The notes: generated from the sequence alone by a model not told the origin. 64,000 nt of DNA from Iris pallida (GCA_029216955.1 JANAVB010012153.1:1-64000); one strand, 5' to 3'. Shown: positions 23,563 through 36,461, numbered from the stretch's first letter. Program-made: numbers and translations.

Positions 23563-24728
23563 CGTTTTTAGTGGTAGCCCATGCAGGTCGAGTTTATGTA
23601 GTGGTATTCGAACTAGAGTATCACTACAGCCTGCAGTAGGAGTAGAATATTTTGGGGGTACTCAATCACAGTTAGAATTCCTTGAGAGATTCCTGGGATG
23701 TCCCTTGAGAATCTCATTCCGAACTTCTAATTTGAATTCCTTTTCTCTTGTTTTGATTTACCCTTACTCCTTGAAATTTGTATTTGATTTTGATAGATCG
23801 TTGTTGATTTGATTTTCTTATCGAGATGAATTTTATGACCCGAGTTACGGTATCTTCTGATAACATATGTTGACAGAAATAACAGGGATGGTAAAACGTC
23901 TACTTTATTATGGAACCTAGAATTTATCGCAGCTATATTAGCCGGCGTGGCAAGAACATAGGGACCTGACTTCGGATGTACATATCTTGATCAAGAGATT
24001 GGAATTTCTCGCAGCTATACTAGTCGGCATAGTGAGGATTCCAGACGACTTGATCATAGAGATGCATACCCCAGTTATGGACTCTACCGTTTATTGCAGC
24101 CTTGCTTACTAGCGTGGCGAGGATTCTGAGTATCATGATTTTGGACAGACGCATGTGATTATCAGATTATATCTTGAAGGTTTTTAAAGTATCACCTCTT
24201 TCATTTCTTTTCTGTTAAAAAAAATTATTTCCATCATCAAATAACTTAGGAGTAGGGATAACTTTAGTTGACTAGTCTAATTCCTTGTAAATTTTTATTA
24301 GTTATAACTCTTTCTTAGTATGATGATTTGATGAGTTGTGATTTGGCCTTTATCTTAGGAATGATAGTATAGCCCTGGCTTTAGAGTAGGGACCCTTGTA
24401 GCTGGTTCTCTGTTGTTTATATTTACCAGTTTTATATAGGGTGGTAGACCGCCTTACAGCCTTGGTGATTTGTTGTTTCTGTAACTTTTCCAGTTTAGCA
24501 CCCCAGATTGCTTGTATGTTTTGATACCCTATGACCGTTTTGGTTTAGCTTGACTAGTATACCTAGGTGAGACTTTCAACTGCCACCATATGCCATGACC
24601 ATGTATGTCATTCTTTTAAATTGTAGGATTTAGGTAAGTTCTGAGACCATGATTGTTGGGGACGAGACTCTAGAAGAAGTACGACCATCTTAATTTCGAG
24701 GACGAAATTCTTTTAAGGGGGGTAGACT
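23563..24728 (+). other. Internal region of the LARD, no coding sequence
   Basis: This is 1166 bp without a frame longer than about 60 codons. A primer-binding site is not obvious: GTGGTAGCCCATGCAGG follows the LTR end closely and is the best candidate. The 3' end has a polypurine tract at 24711-24728. Confidence 0.75.
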
Positions 24729-27700
24729 TGTAACACCCACTTTTCCAAAATAAGGGTAAATTTGAAATTTGGTATTTTAAATCATTAAAGTATTTGATTT
24801 TAGTCATGATATAATTTTTGGTGATTTTTAGTTATTTTAAAACTATTTAATTGTGTGAAATGTGAATTGGTGTTTTGCTAGTGTAACATTAGTCATGCAT
24901 GACCTAGAAGACTAATCATGACCAATGAGACCTAATCATGTGTTTAGGATTTCAAATTTCATCTTTTAAGCCTAGGGGTATTTTAGTCATTTTGACACTT
25001 TTGTGATTTTGTGAATTATATTGATTAAGTATGTGTTAGTTAAATTGTTGAGTCTTGACCTAGAAGTTAGCCTAATCTAGATTGTTAATCATGATCCTAG
25101 AGACTAAGTTAGAGGGTTTCATTAAAGTAATGACATTAGTGAAATATCTAGATATTTTGTAGAAAGATATTTTGGACTAAAAGTTAAAGGATGCTACTTT
25201 AATTGTGAACCATTGATTTAGCTAGAAATTGTTGGAGGAACCATAGCCCCTCATCCTAAACCCTAACCCTAACCTAATGACAGCCATCCTATCCTTTCCC
25301 CCACTATAAAACCCCTCTCAAACTTAGGGCTAGCCTCCCTCCTTAGAAAATTTGAATCCAAGAAGAAAGAGGTGAGTTCTTGCTCTAGTAAATTCACCAT
25401 AATTCCATTTTAATTCCTAAAATCCTCAAACCAGTTGCAAACACTTCTAATACCTCTATTCTTGCTGTCATTGAAGTTTCATCTCAATTTGTTGAGGATT
25501 TGTTGGATTGGGACATCAAGGAGAAAAGCTCTAGAGAAGGGGTTTTTCTTGAGATTTCAAGAATAGGTAACTTCCTCATTCCTTAATGAAATTTCGATTT
25601 GTCTCCATGAATAGGAAGCCCTAAGGGTCCCCCTAGGGTTTGGATTAGTTTCGAGCTTGGTGTCGGAGGTTTCGTGTCCTTTCTGGACACGTATCAGTGC
25701 CAATGGCACTGTGTTCGACGAAATGCCTCAAAGGGCATTTCGATCGATTTATTTGATTCTTTTTGAATAGGAAAATTAGTTTTGTTGTGGTCTTTTGATT
25801 CCTGTGTTGGTGTCTTGATTTCGTGTCATGGTTGTGTCGTTTTCGTGCTTGGACACGCGCGTGCACACGGCCGCGCGCTGCCACAGTCTTCCCCTGCTGC
25901 TCGGGGTTGACTCTGGACACGACACGGCACGTTGTGCCATGAAACTTCATGGACAGTTGGGGGCACCCACTGACACCATGTCCATGAAGTTTCATGCGAC
26001 CTCGTTGTGTGTGCGCGAAGAAATCGCGCGCGCACTGGCCACGCACTGACTAGTTCAGTCGTTTTTTCGTGCACTGATACGCACTTCTGGACACGACACC
26101 GTGATACGTGGACCCGTGTCAGGCAGTGTCAGACCTAGAGCTACACTAGGCGAACCCACATGTGTGATCACGAGTCGTGTCGTGTCGTGTGTCGCGTGTT
26201 CGATGCACGTGCACGCGTGCACGACGATTATTTTGTGCACTGTCATGTATTGTGTTCGTGTGTTGTTTGGACACGTTTGTGTCGGGCTCCTGGACACGAA
26301 TGACTCCCTCAACACCATGTTTTGATTATACACCTCTGGTTGGGTTTTCTAGCTTAATTTTCATGTCGTATTCTCCATTTCCCATTTTTCCTGATACCTC
26401 TTTATCAGTCTACTCTTCTGATTTCTGTCCAGTTTCCTAAATTTGATTTTAGCAATCAATTGACCCATTGGACACTGTTAATTACTTATAATTAAACCTC
26501 TATTATGTGCACATATGTGGAGTTTGATTGTATTGGATAAAACTGGGACTTTCAAATTGGTTTCGAATGAGAATAGTTCATATATCAATCAAGTTTTCTG
26601 AAAATAAAACTGAGACAAGTTTGTGAAGAAAACTGAGTTTAAATCCTAAGAACCTGAGATTGGAAACTGGTATATGTTGTACTGTCATTTCAAATACCTG
26701 AGACATGTTATGCATATTCCTATCACCTGTACATGTATACACATCACATGTGAGTTGATTTCTTGAATAACCTGAAAACTGAAAGGGTAAAACCTGAGAT
26801 GTGATAATAGGTTTATACTGAGATTCCATTGGGAAAAATCTGAGATTCCTATGTTTAAAACTAGGTTGAATGTTAACTGAGATCTTGATATGTTAACTGA
26901 GATTACCTGTGATGTAAAACTGAGAATATATTATTCCCACACACCCTTTAACTTGATGAACCTGAGAATCTATTTCAATGTTTTAAAAAACTGAGTTTTT
27001 GCAATGGTTGTTTGATGGGAAGCCCCTCACACACTCTCAAGTTCACATACACAAACCACAGAAAACAGAGTTCCTCTCCTTCCCTACCTATCACACATAT
27101 TATGATGGCACTGTCATGTACTCTTGAGAATGACTGCCTATTTTGCTCATTGTTTGGTTAGTTTCAGATTTCATGTTATACACACATGTTTCTCTCATTT
27201 ACACACACATGTACTTTCTGAAAACTGAAATGAGTAGGTCAAATTTACACACTCTTCACTGTTGGCATATAGGACTTTGTTACTTTGAATTTAACTCTTC
27301 ACATTGCCTACATATTTCTGAAACCTATGTTACTCTGTACACACACTTGACACTCTTTCACTCTCTTTCTATCTCACTATATATAATGAATATATATGTA
27401 GTGTATGTATATGCCTATATATGGATAGATGTAAATATGCATATTGATATGATATGGATAATGTATATAGATATGTATCTATGTGGGTTCAAGGATATAT
27501 AGCCTTGTGTTGGTTTCTCTTTCATATACACATCCATGTTCACACACACACATAGCTTACATGTTAGTTCTTTCCTCTTTTTATATAGATATAATGTTGA
27601 ATATGCATGAATAGGATGTGCCTTGACATGTGCTTGTGTTTGGCTTGTATAGCCTTGTGATTGGTGTGTGATTGCTAGACTAGGCTTGGTTAGGCCTAGT

Positions 27701-29069
27701 GAGACTTGTTAGACTTGTTTGGGCTAGGACTTGACCTAGGTTGACTAGTGTGGTTGATTAGAGTTGACCAAGTGTCGACTTTAGCCTAGTTTGACCTAGA
27801 CAGCATGCAGATGCATTGTACATTTCATATATCACCCTCTGTATACATCTTGACTTGTGTTGCTCTAACTAGGAGTCAGGTACCTCATCTCGGACAGTAC
27901 GTTTACTTCAGACATTCAGATACGAGGCGAGTACATTCTCTGATCGTTTCATACTTGTCACGATTTATATTCTCGCTCTAGATTACTTTTACTTGATGCT
28001 GTCACGTTATCATCACGGATTAGTACTATACGGATCTCTTCTTGGGATGTTATCCCCCTTAGCGGGAGCATTGGATACTTTATGACATGTGTTTCATGTA
28101 CATCATGTATTCTTCGCTTCTGCGTTATTCATGTACACTCATGTTCTCTCATGTTCTTACATGTACGTTCATGTACTTTCATGTTCTTTCATGTACGCTC
28201 ATGTTTCCTCATGTGTTTCCTGTATAACCAAAACATCATGTACGTAACGTAACTTGAATAGATCCTTGTGTATTGATTGTGGGTAGGGGTGAGTATAAAT
28301 GGTCATGTGATTTACCCATCATGTTCACTCTGTTACTTTTCATGTTTTATCATGTTCGCATCAGTCTTATGGGCTGATGTCCCACATGTTCACTCATGTA
28401 CATCATGTTCAACCTAAGCCAATTACATGCCATCTAGTACTCTAAATCACTAGTCACTTACTGTTCTTACTTATCATGTATATATTTCCAGTTATCAAAT
28501 ATCTCTCCTGTTTCATGTACATCTTCTTACAGCATTTCATGTATTTTATTCTATTGCCTGCTTTATATTTCCTGCCATGATATGAACTGCATGAGATGTA
28601 CTGTGCTCGCTCCCGTCCTGACTGGACCTGTTGAAAATTTTACAGAGGATGATGAGGAACCCTGCACCCCCTTACTTGGAGCTTGCCTAGATGACACTCG
28701 CGACCTGGACCCCTGGCGAGGTTCAGGCAGCTGCTCAGGATGATACCTTGTATAGTGTAGATAGCTTAGACTATTTCCTTTCATGTTTAGCTTTGTCTTT
28801 GTTTCAGAGCTGTATATTGTAGAGATGTTGAGACTTGTATATCATTTCTGTTGTATCTCAGTTGAGGTTTTCCTTATCTATTTCATCGTGCCATTTTCTA
28901 TCTATAGATTATGATTGAGTTATACCTCTGTGTTGGCCTCCTTATGGAGGGTATTCATATTATGTTAGTTATAGTTCATGACCTAGAACAGCGTTCTACC
29001 GCCGACACTGCGGCGTAGGCTGGACGTACCCACTTCTCGCGCCCTTACTCTAGGGTGCGGGTCGTGACA
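24729..29069 (+). mobile_element. 3' LTR of the LARD
   Basis: Copy of 19221-23562 with few visible substitutions (for example AAGGGTAAA for AAGGATAAA near its start). TATAAAA lies at 25305 with the telo-box at 25258-25274. The inverted repeat is perfect here (arms 25938-25955 and 25979-25996). Confidence 0.92.
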
Positions 29070-29328
29070 TTCCTTGTATATTTCTCTCTTTTAAAATAGT
29101 TGGTAATGGATTTGTCTCCGTCCAACTACATGTATAAATGAAAATTTTTATAGTTGATTTATATTATTATTCTCGTATTTGGTGGATGAGATTTAGTTAT
29201 CATGGTTTACTGCATTTTTACAGCTTATGTATACATAAGGGGGTTCCATACATTGGAGTATACTTTGTATGTATACAGCTTGCATGTCTAGTACTTCGTC
29301 ATAAGTAATTTGGGATTGGGGCGTTACA

Positions 29329-30050
29329 ATAGGGAGCACCCGTTCTTTTTGTACCTAAGAAAGACGGGACAGTGCGCATGTGTATCGACTATAGAGCTTT
29401 GAATGCAGTTACGGTGAAGAACAAGAACCTCCTGCCGCGTATAGACGATCTATTCGATCAATTGAGTGGAGCAAAAGTATTCTCCAAGTTCGACTTACGA
29501 TCGGACTATCACCAACTGAAGGTTCAGAAGGAAGATATTCCGAAGACGACATTTCGATCGAGATATGGACACTACGAGTTCTTGGTCATGCCTTTCGGTT
29601 TGACCAATGGTCCTGCAGTTTTTATGAACTTAATGAACAAGATGTTTCACCAGTACTTGGATAATTTTGGAGTCGCCTTCATAGATGATATCTTGAGTTA
29701 TTCGAAAATCCAAGAGGAGCATGAGCAGCATCTACGAATTATATTAGGGACCTTGAGGAATGAACGACTTTTCGCAAAGCTTAGCAAGTGTGATTTCTTT
29801 CTCAAGGAGTATCATTTCTTGGACATATCGTCACTGGAGACGGCATATCGGTAGATCCGAAGAAGATCACAGCAGTCAAGACATGGCCCGCTCCTACTTC
29901 AGCTTCCGAAGTGAGAAGTTTTCATAGACTTGTGGGTTATTATCGAAGGTTCGTAGAAGATTTCTCTAGAATAGCGGGACCTATGACTCGACTAACTTCA
30001 AGAATCAGGAGTTTGTATGGACAGACGAGTGTCAAGCCACTTTCGATGAG
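29329..30050 (+). pseudogene. Chromovirus reverse transcriptase (outer element, part 3)
   Basis: RT copies element RNA into DNA. From 29334 the frame resumes with [20 protein letters not shown] and covers fingers, palm and thumb. Recognisable blocks are [40 protein letters not shown] wording ([16 protein letters not shown]) and the catalytic FIDDIL (normal for gypsy RT). A one-base deletion near 29821 in the GHIVTGDG block shifts the frame and another near 29997 shifts it back, so no intact enzyme is made. The connection domain reads [20 protein letters not shown] and [20 protein letters not shown]. Confidence 0.92.
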
Positions 30051-30569
30051 TTGAAGAAGTACTTGACAACGACACCTATCTTGACACTACCATCGGGCCC
30101 GGAAGAATTTATGATCTACAATGATGCATCCGAGAACGGATTAGGATGTGTATTGATGCAGCATGGTCACGTAGTAGCATATGCATCGAGACAGTTGAGG
30201 GTGCACGAGAAGAATTATCCAACCCACGATCTAGAGATTGCAGCGATTATCTTTGCTTTGAAGTTATGGAGACACTATTTGTACAACGAGAAGGTATATA
30301 TCTATACTGATCATAAGAGCCTCAAGTACGTGTTCACACAAAAAGAGTTGAATATGCGACAACGACGTTGGTTGGAGATGATGAAAGATTATGAGATCGA
30401 GCTACATTATCATCCGGGCAAGGCTAATATTGTGGCAGACGCATTAAACCGTAAGCCCATGGCTCATTTCTTGACCACACAGAGAGAGTTGATTATAGAT
30501 TTGCAGCAGCTTGGTATTGAGGTAGTATTGCCTGGAGCGGATGGCGTATTAGCTAATCTCCAAGTGTAA
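30051..30569 (+). pseudogene. Chromovirus RNase H domain
   Basis: This domain degrades RNA in the RNA:DNA hybrid. It is an open stretch of 172 codons after the second frameshift. The acidic residues are in place: Asp in [10 protein letters not shown], Glu in [14 protein letters not shown], Asp in [12 protein letters not shown] and Asp in VADALNRKP. The frame ends at a stop at about 30567, followed by the linker to integrase. It is the only pol domain of this element without an internal lesion. Confidence 0.9.
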
Positions 30570-31567
30570 TCATCACTAGAAGAGAGGATCAAGGCGACGT
30601 TGTCCACGGTTGCTAGATTTCGACGGCTTAGAGAGAGGACTGAAGCAGGACAACAGACGGGATTAAGGATTCATCCTGATGGGACATTACGATGTGGTGA
30701 TTGTATTTATGTTCCTAATGGAGAGCTACGATAAGAGTTGATGATGGAAGCATACAGTTCGACTTACTCTATTCATCTCGGAGGAACTAAGATGTATAGG
30801 GACTTACGATAGTCTTATTGGTGGCACAGAATGAAGCGGAAGATAGCTCGTTTCATGGCTAAGTGTTTGGTATGCCAACAAGTGAAGGTCGAGCACCAGA
30901 GGACGGTCGAATTACTGCAGTCGCTACCTATTCCAAAGTAGAAGTGGGAGCACATTACTATGGATTTTGTCACGAGATTTCCTCGGAGTCAAAGTGGACG
31001 AGATGCGGTATTGGTGATTGTTGATAGGCTTACCAAGTCAGTCCATTTCTTACCTTTTAGAGTGGGACAGTCCACAGAATTTTTGGTGGATATGTATATA
31101 AAGCAAATAGTGAAGCTACACGGTGTACCAGTTAGCATCGTGTCGGATTATGACTCGAGGTTTACCTCGCACTTTTGGAGGTGTATGCAGGTCAGTTTGG
31201 GTATGCGTTTGAAGTTTAGCACGACATACCATCCACAGACAGACGAGCAGTCAGAGCGTACTATTTAAATGCTAGAGGATATGTTAAGGGCGTGTATGGT
31301 TGACTTTGGCGGATCTTGGGAAGACTACATTCATCTTGTAGAGTTTTCCTACAATATAGCTATCAAGCGTGTATTCAGATGGCTCCATTTGAAGCGTTGT
31401 ATGATAGGAAGTATCGATCTCCTGTTTGTTGGAGCGACATAGGAGAGCGGCAAATATTGGGTCCCGAGTTGGTTTTGAGCACAGTGGAGAAGGTGAAGAA
31501 GATACAAGACCACCTGCGAGCAGCGCAGGATCGACAGAAGCAGTAGGCCGATAATCGTCATCGACCT
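30570..31567 (+). pseudogene. Chromovirus integrase, N-terminal and core domains
   Basis: Integrase inserts the cDNA. The zinc domain (about 30745-30890) reads EAYSSTYSIHLGG ... CLVCQQ; the first His is changed to Tyr and a stop follows MYRDLR. The core has Asp in [12 protein letters not shown], Asp in [15 protein letters not shown] and Glu in DEQSERTI, after which a TAA (31266) follows immediately. Further frame changes occur near 31360 and a stop lies near 31543. The reading WEHITMDF is typical for chromoviruses. Non-functional. Confidence 0.88.
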
Positions 31568-31993
31568 TTGGAGTTCAAGAAAAATGATCATGTTTTCTTG
31601 AAGATATCCCCCACTAGAGGCACGATTCGATTCGGAGGACGTGGCAAGTTGAGTCCAAGATACATCGGCCCTTTCGATGTCTTAGAACGTGTTGGAGAGG
31701 TTGCCTACCGATTGGCATTGCCACCGTCGCTAGAGGTTGTACATGACGTATTCCATATATCGCAGCTGAGGCGATATGTGGCGGACAGCATTCATGTGCT
31801 TGATCACTCTGAGACCACCGTTGGACAAAGCTTGTCGTACCAAGAGCAACCAGTAGGCATCCTTGATCGCTGAGTGAAGGTGTTGCAGAATCAATCTATA
31901 CTATTGGTTCGCGTGGCATGAAAGCATCACTCGCTAGGGGAGTCAACTTGGGAGCACGAGGACGACATCCAAAATCGCTACCCCTATTTGTTC
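31568..31993 (+). pseudogene. Chromovirus integrase C-terminus with GPY/F module and chromodomain
   Basis: The segment [20 protein letters not shown] followed by [14 protein letters not shown] is the GPY/F module. About 31855-31985 encodes a chromodomain-like end (GILDR-stop-VKVLQNQSILLVRVA-stop, ESTWEHEDDIQNRYPYLF). Such a domain steers integration to modified chromatin in chromoviruses; the W and the RYPYLF end fit the Tekay/Del type. Two stops inside it show decay. This placement assigns the outer element to the chromoviruses. Confidence 0.85.
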
Positions 31994-32057
31994 GAAAACC
32001 AAGGTACGACTTTCATACGTTTTCGCATTACATTGTACACCCCGTATCTTTAGTTTA

Positions 32058-32092
32058 ATTTCAAGGACGAAATTTATTTAAGTTGGGTAGGA
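32058..32092 (+). promoter_or_regulatory. 3' UTR motif and polypurine tract of the chromovirus
   Basis: TTTCAAGGACGAAATTTATT is followed by TAAGTTGGGTAGGA, directly before the LTR start TGTAATCC. Confidence 0.75.
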
Positions 32093-32326
32093 TGTAATCC
32101 CCCTATATATAAATATATTTATTTTATTTTATAATTATATTATTTTTTATTTTATATAAAAGCAAATTATATATATATGAGTAACTGAAAGAGTGATATA
32201 TAGATGTATATATACAAAATTATATATAAATGATATATTGCATACAAAGATGGGTGGTAATATACTATTTGAGTATATTGAGGTTAGGAATTTTTATGAT
32301 TTTTTAATTTTTGGTAACTTATTGCT

Positions 32327-32386
<60 letters not shown>

Positions 32387-32387
32387 T

Positions 32388-32446
<59 letters not shown>

Positions 32447-35056
32447 TAAAAAAACAAAAACTAACTAGCACGGAACAGTACAAACTGCTCCTCTTCATTC
32501 TCCCGACCCCAACCCGCGAACGGGAGGGCCCTCGAATCTCTATATGATTCAAATCCAAAACCGCTTAAATCATCACCAAAATCCTCCAAATAAAATCCTA
32601 GTAGATCCTAACAAGATTCTCCTCCCATTTAAACCCTAATATAATCTAATCCTACTTGAAAATCGATCAAATTTGATATATAGAATCAGCCTTCTGAGTT
32701 TTTCCTCCAGACTATCGAGAGAAAGAAAACTCTCTAAAGCACCTCATCTTCAAGCCCAGACGACGCGGGGAAGACCCCTGACCACCAGTGAACAACCCCT
32801 TTACCGTACCACCGCGTGCTGCCCTGACTCGTCGTCGACCACCACACGCAACCTACAGTTGCTCTACAGCGGCAACCCGCAACAGTCGCTCTATAGGTAC
32901 CATCTTTCCCCTCGTCTTTTATCCATCCTACTTGATCATTTTCGATCCTATCAAATCTGTTAGAAAGACAATATAACCCACTTTGAATCCCTTCGAAGGG
33001 ATTTAGATATAACCCAACGTATCGGCGTAGAACTCAATGCGAAGTCGGCCAAAAATCTGTTCTAAAACAGAACAGTAAACCATCCCAAAACCTCGACTTG
33101 GAAGGCCGATTGCGGCCAATCTACTGTCAGTTTTGAAAAAGTAATTGAACACAATTGTAGCCAACATAATCAAGTTTGAAAGCTAGCAATTAGTTTTATT
33201 TATTCTACTTTTATTTCCATGTTATATCAGTTCGAAAATCAGCAAAAACAGTGTTCAAAACTGTGAAAATTTTATAAAAACTTCTCGATACGGCATGCGC
33301 CCCGAAAAATCGAACAACGTGGTCACAACCTATACACATTGAAAAGCTCGTATGGATGTTGCATACATGTAGGAACTAACGAACCTCGACTTCGTTGCTC
33401 GTGCATGACGAAATCAGTGCGTATCGGTCAAAATACCCTCGTATCGACCTTTTGTAAACTTTGCCATAACTTCGTGTACGTTCGTCGTATCAAGATAAAA
33501 TTTACACTAGTAGGACCGTATTGAAAATTTTGTCCTGTGTGCCAAGTTTGGTCCGTTTCTGAGATGGTCGACAAGAGCGCCTATTTAGCAGGCCCGTGAC
33601 CCGATCCAACGGGCAAAATTGTACACGGCCCGCTACGATTGGGTTCGTCACCTCAAACCGGACCCATAGACATATTGTTTGACGACTTTAGAGACCATAG
33701 ACATTGACACGCATTTCGGTACAAAATGGGTCCAACGACGGATATCGTTTTGACCCAAAATTATGATTTTGCCCCTGCTCTAGAATTAGACTTTTGGACA
33801 GACGTTTCCTAGATATATCTTTTACACCATGAATGTTCTTGATATTTGTTTTAGCATCTGGAGTCGTTCGTGGATATTGAGATTTATAGCTGACGTGATT
33901 TAGTGCTTGAAGTTGCTATTTTCGCATTGTCAGGCAAGATACCTTGCCACCTTACTCTGTGATTTACTTATTCTTATTTTCAGTTATTTATATTTAGCAT
34001 TATTTATCTATTATTAGTATTATATTACTGTGCGTCCAAGTCACACTTGGGTGCAAGCGACTCCATCGATCGTTTTCTGCTTTTGGTTTAATTCTCTTAC
34101 ATTGACTTAGCCTATTGACCTCCCAATTATGACGAGGTATTGGTATACCTCATACGACCTTAACACATGATCATCACGAGTTGTAAGTCACATATAGGAC
34201 ACGTACTTGCGTAGTCGGCTGGCCATCGATACGTATGAGACGTACGACGGTTAGGAGTAACTACCAATAAAATTGCATGCTAGTGGACTTGGCAGTTATT
34301 AGAGGTTCCTATGGGACCTGGATGTGACCCTACTAGACATTGCATAGGGAGAACAGTTCCTTAACATATGGGCCACGTATGCACTTTTCTATCCTGATCC
34401 TGCTGGCCTCTAACATTCGATAAATGTTATGCTTTTAGGTCCATGGTATCCTTGTGGGACCATACTCGAGTTTTCTGTAACTAGAGTGCCCATGTGTTGA
34501 CTGCATTATCACTGTAGAACTGGTATGCACCCTATTGTGTACATTCCTTTCTTTTCTATTATATATCACAGTTTATATGGCATGGTGTTTTCTTATATTT
34601 TGTTACGTCCCTCTGAGGACCTGGTTATCTCTCCAGGGTTAGAAGATTTCCTGCAGGAGTACGACGCGACACTGGATCCTTCATACATTGATGGCGAGGC
34701 ATCTCCTGCTGATTTCTAGTCTATTTATTTATTAAGACATTTAGTGGATATTTTTATCTCTTTTCTTTCTATTTTGCGGAGGTTGGACTCTGATCATTTG
34801 AGACTATTTTTCATAGTTGTTTGGAGTGGGTATGTCCACCCGTCTATCTCTTGACACACTTATTTATTTTGGACTCTTATGTCTTCGTGTTGAGCTGTGA
34901 TGAGATTAGATTATTATCTTCTGGTATGTGATTATTTTATATATATACAGCTTATGTATGTACGCGAGAATTCTATATATTGGAGTATTCTTCGTATATG
35001 TGCAGCTGGCATGTCTACGTACTTGGTCCTAAGTATTTTGGGACTGGGGCGTTACA
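32093..35056 (+). mobile_element. 3' LTR of the outer chromovirus
   Basis: A 2964-bp LTR from TGTAATCCCCCTATATATAA to GGGACTGGGGCGTTACA. It shares long blocks with the solo LTR (15226-29328) and, inverted, with 820-3205. It has a telo-box (AAACCCTAAT, 32632) and two TA microsatellites (32330-32383 and 32391-32443, each ending ATAGTTTAAA). The 5' LTR is not in the window, or is so damaged that I cannot place it, so no TSD could be tested; the right flank is GGTCA. Confidence 0.9.
32330..32443. repeat. Duplicated (TA)n microsatellite
   Basis: Two blocks of about 53 bp of TA, each followed by GTTTAAA, form a 60-bp tandem duplication. Confidence 0.95.
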
Positions 35057-35849
35057 GGTCAACTGGAGGTTGAGGATCCTGAACGGTTGGAACAGGAGAA
35101 ATGCGACGATGCTCATAAAGATAAGAAGGAGCACCATCCTGTGGACAAGCCTCAAGCATAACCTCAAAGTACTGAAATATATAAGGCAGATACCTCGCAT
35201 AGAGTAGTCATCGCAATTTTTTGCGATCATCTTAGGCAGAATGAAGGGAGCATGAAAATATAGATGATAGATAGCAGAAAGCTCTAAGTAGGAGATCTCG
35301 TCAGTGACAGTATTCTTTGGAATAATGGTGGAGAATACCATTCTATGAAGGTCATATAAATAGTTGTTCAAATATTTGGGACGAAGAGTACCTTTAGCTT
35401 TGGAGTTTGGTGCACATAACGAGTCATAAAATGGATCAAAAGTTATCCCTTCAGGAAATTGGACTGAGGTGATATCGACTAATGCATCTCCAAAATTGGG
35501 AATGTGAAGTATGATAGCCAAATCATCGGCATCAAAGTCAATATCAACTCCACCAACTTTTGATTTCACTTTGACATTAGTAACCGATAAGTTGTAATAA
35601 AATATGTGGATAGCATTGGAATATATAAGAAAACTAGATTGAACTAGATCTAGCAACTGTTGGTGTTCAAAAACATCAATAAACCACTCATTTGATGCAT
35701 CGTGTGACAAATATGAAATCATCAAAAAAGTCATCATCCGGTTTGGAGGGACTGAAAAGTGAAATGGAGGCCGCCTCGTGAGGAGTTGAGGATGAACCTT
35801 CATCAAGTTTCCTTTTCTTTTTGGAAGAAATAGGAATTTTAAAAGCCAT
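35057..35849 (-). pseudogene. Broken ORF downstream of Sirevirus pol, plant transposon protein-like
   Basis: Start ATG at 35849 (MAFKIPISSKKKRKLDEGSS), preceded by an AT-rich leader with a telo-box pair near 35980. A basic N-terminus and acidic DDDFFDDF are followed by a folded-looking domain: DASNEWFIDVFEHQQLLDL, IFYYNLSVTNVKVKSKVGG, VDIDFDADDLAIILHIPN, FDPFYDSLCAPNSKAKGTLR. The C-terminal part has IFQYFEVMLEACPQDGAPSY. Three frames are needed (shifts near 35700 and 35205). At 35057 it is cut by the chromovirus LTR. The central pattern resembles the putative plant transposon protein family (Pfam PF20167 type); I am not certain. Its position behind a copia pol suggests an extra 3' ORF such as the env-like ORF of Sireviruses. 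Confidence 0.5.
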
Positions 35850-36461
35850 TGAAATTGGAAAGGATGGACGGAGTGAAAATATACCAAAATTGAAGATGAA
35901 CAGTTGAAAAGAACTTCGAGAGAGCTCTGATTCCAATATTTGAAAGCTTGAGAGCTTTGAGGAAGGAGAACTAAAACGTTAGGGTTAGGGTTGTTGGAAG
36001 TATTTTGGTGGCTTTGGTGAGGAAGATGATGATGTAGGGGGTTTAAATAAGGAGGAAATTCGACTATCCAACTTCTGTTCTGATTCACCCAGACCGAGTT
36101 TGGTCACTTGGTAATCAGGATAGAATTAGAAAGTTTGTGATAGGGTTTTAACATAAATATGAAATTAATTAGTAATAATTGAGTTATAATAAATAAGTAA
36201 TATTAACTAATTAAAAATGCATAAATTGTATAGAATATCTCGGGTTAGCTGTAGGGGCCGGATCCCAGCTAGCGGTAGTCCGAAGGCTAGTTCACCGTGT
36301 CGCTTCAGGTTATTTACACTTGTGCGACAGAAGGGCCCTTTCCGCTTATAACCAAAATATTTTCAACAAATTTATAAGATTTAATCAAATAATATTTAAT
36401 TATATTACTTCAACATCCAAAATTTCTAATTCTCTTCGTATAAAGTTAAAACAATCTTCAG
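35850..36461 (-). other. Non-coding stretch between copia pol and the downstream ORF
   Basis: Read on the minus strand it runs from the pol stop at 36462 through AT-rich sequence, the structured repeat (36241-36345), a possible promoter (CCTTATTTAAACCCCC near 36050) and CCCTAACCCTAACG, to the ATG at 35849. No frame crosses it. Confidence 0.6.
36241..36345 (-). repeat. Sirevirus structured repeat, copy 1
   Basis: The minus-strand sequence contains AACCTGAAGCGACACGGTG, CTAGCCTTCGGACTACCG and CCCCTACAGCTAACCCGA. The same blocks in the same order occur at 41130-41237 and, more diverged, at 41560-41672 inside element B. Confidence 0.85.

Larger units (their letters stand above)
19221..29069 (+). 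mobile_element. LARD: large non-autonomous LTR retrotransposon, 9.85 kb
   Basis: Two LTRs of 4342 and 4341 bp (19221-23562 and 24729-29069) enclose only 1166 bp (23563-24728). The whole is flanked by the perfect duplication TTCCT (19216-19220 and 29070-29074). The LTRs start TGTAACACCCACTTTTCC, end GGTGCGGGTCGTGACA and look nearly identical by eye, so the insertion is young. The internal region has a chromovirus-like 3' end (ATTTCGAGGACGAAATTC, then AAGGGGGGTAGACT) but no gag or pol frame. It matches the definition of a LARD dependent on a chromovirus-type partner. The remnant at 3206-6130 is a relative that still has a gag piece. Confidence 0.93.
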
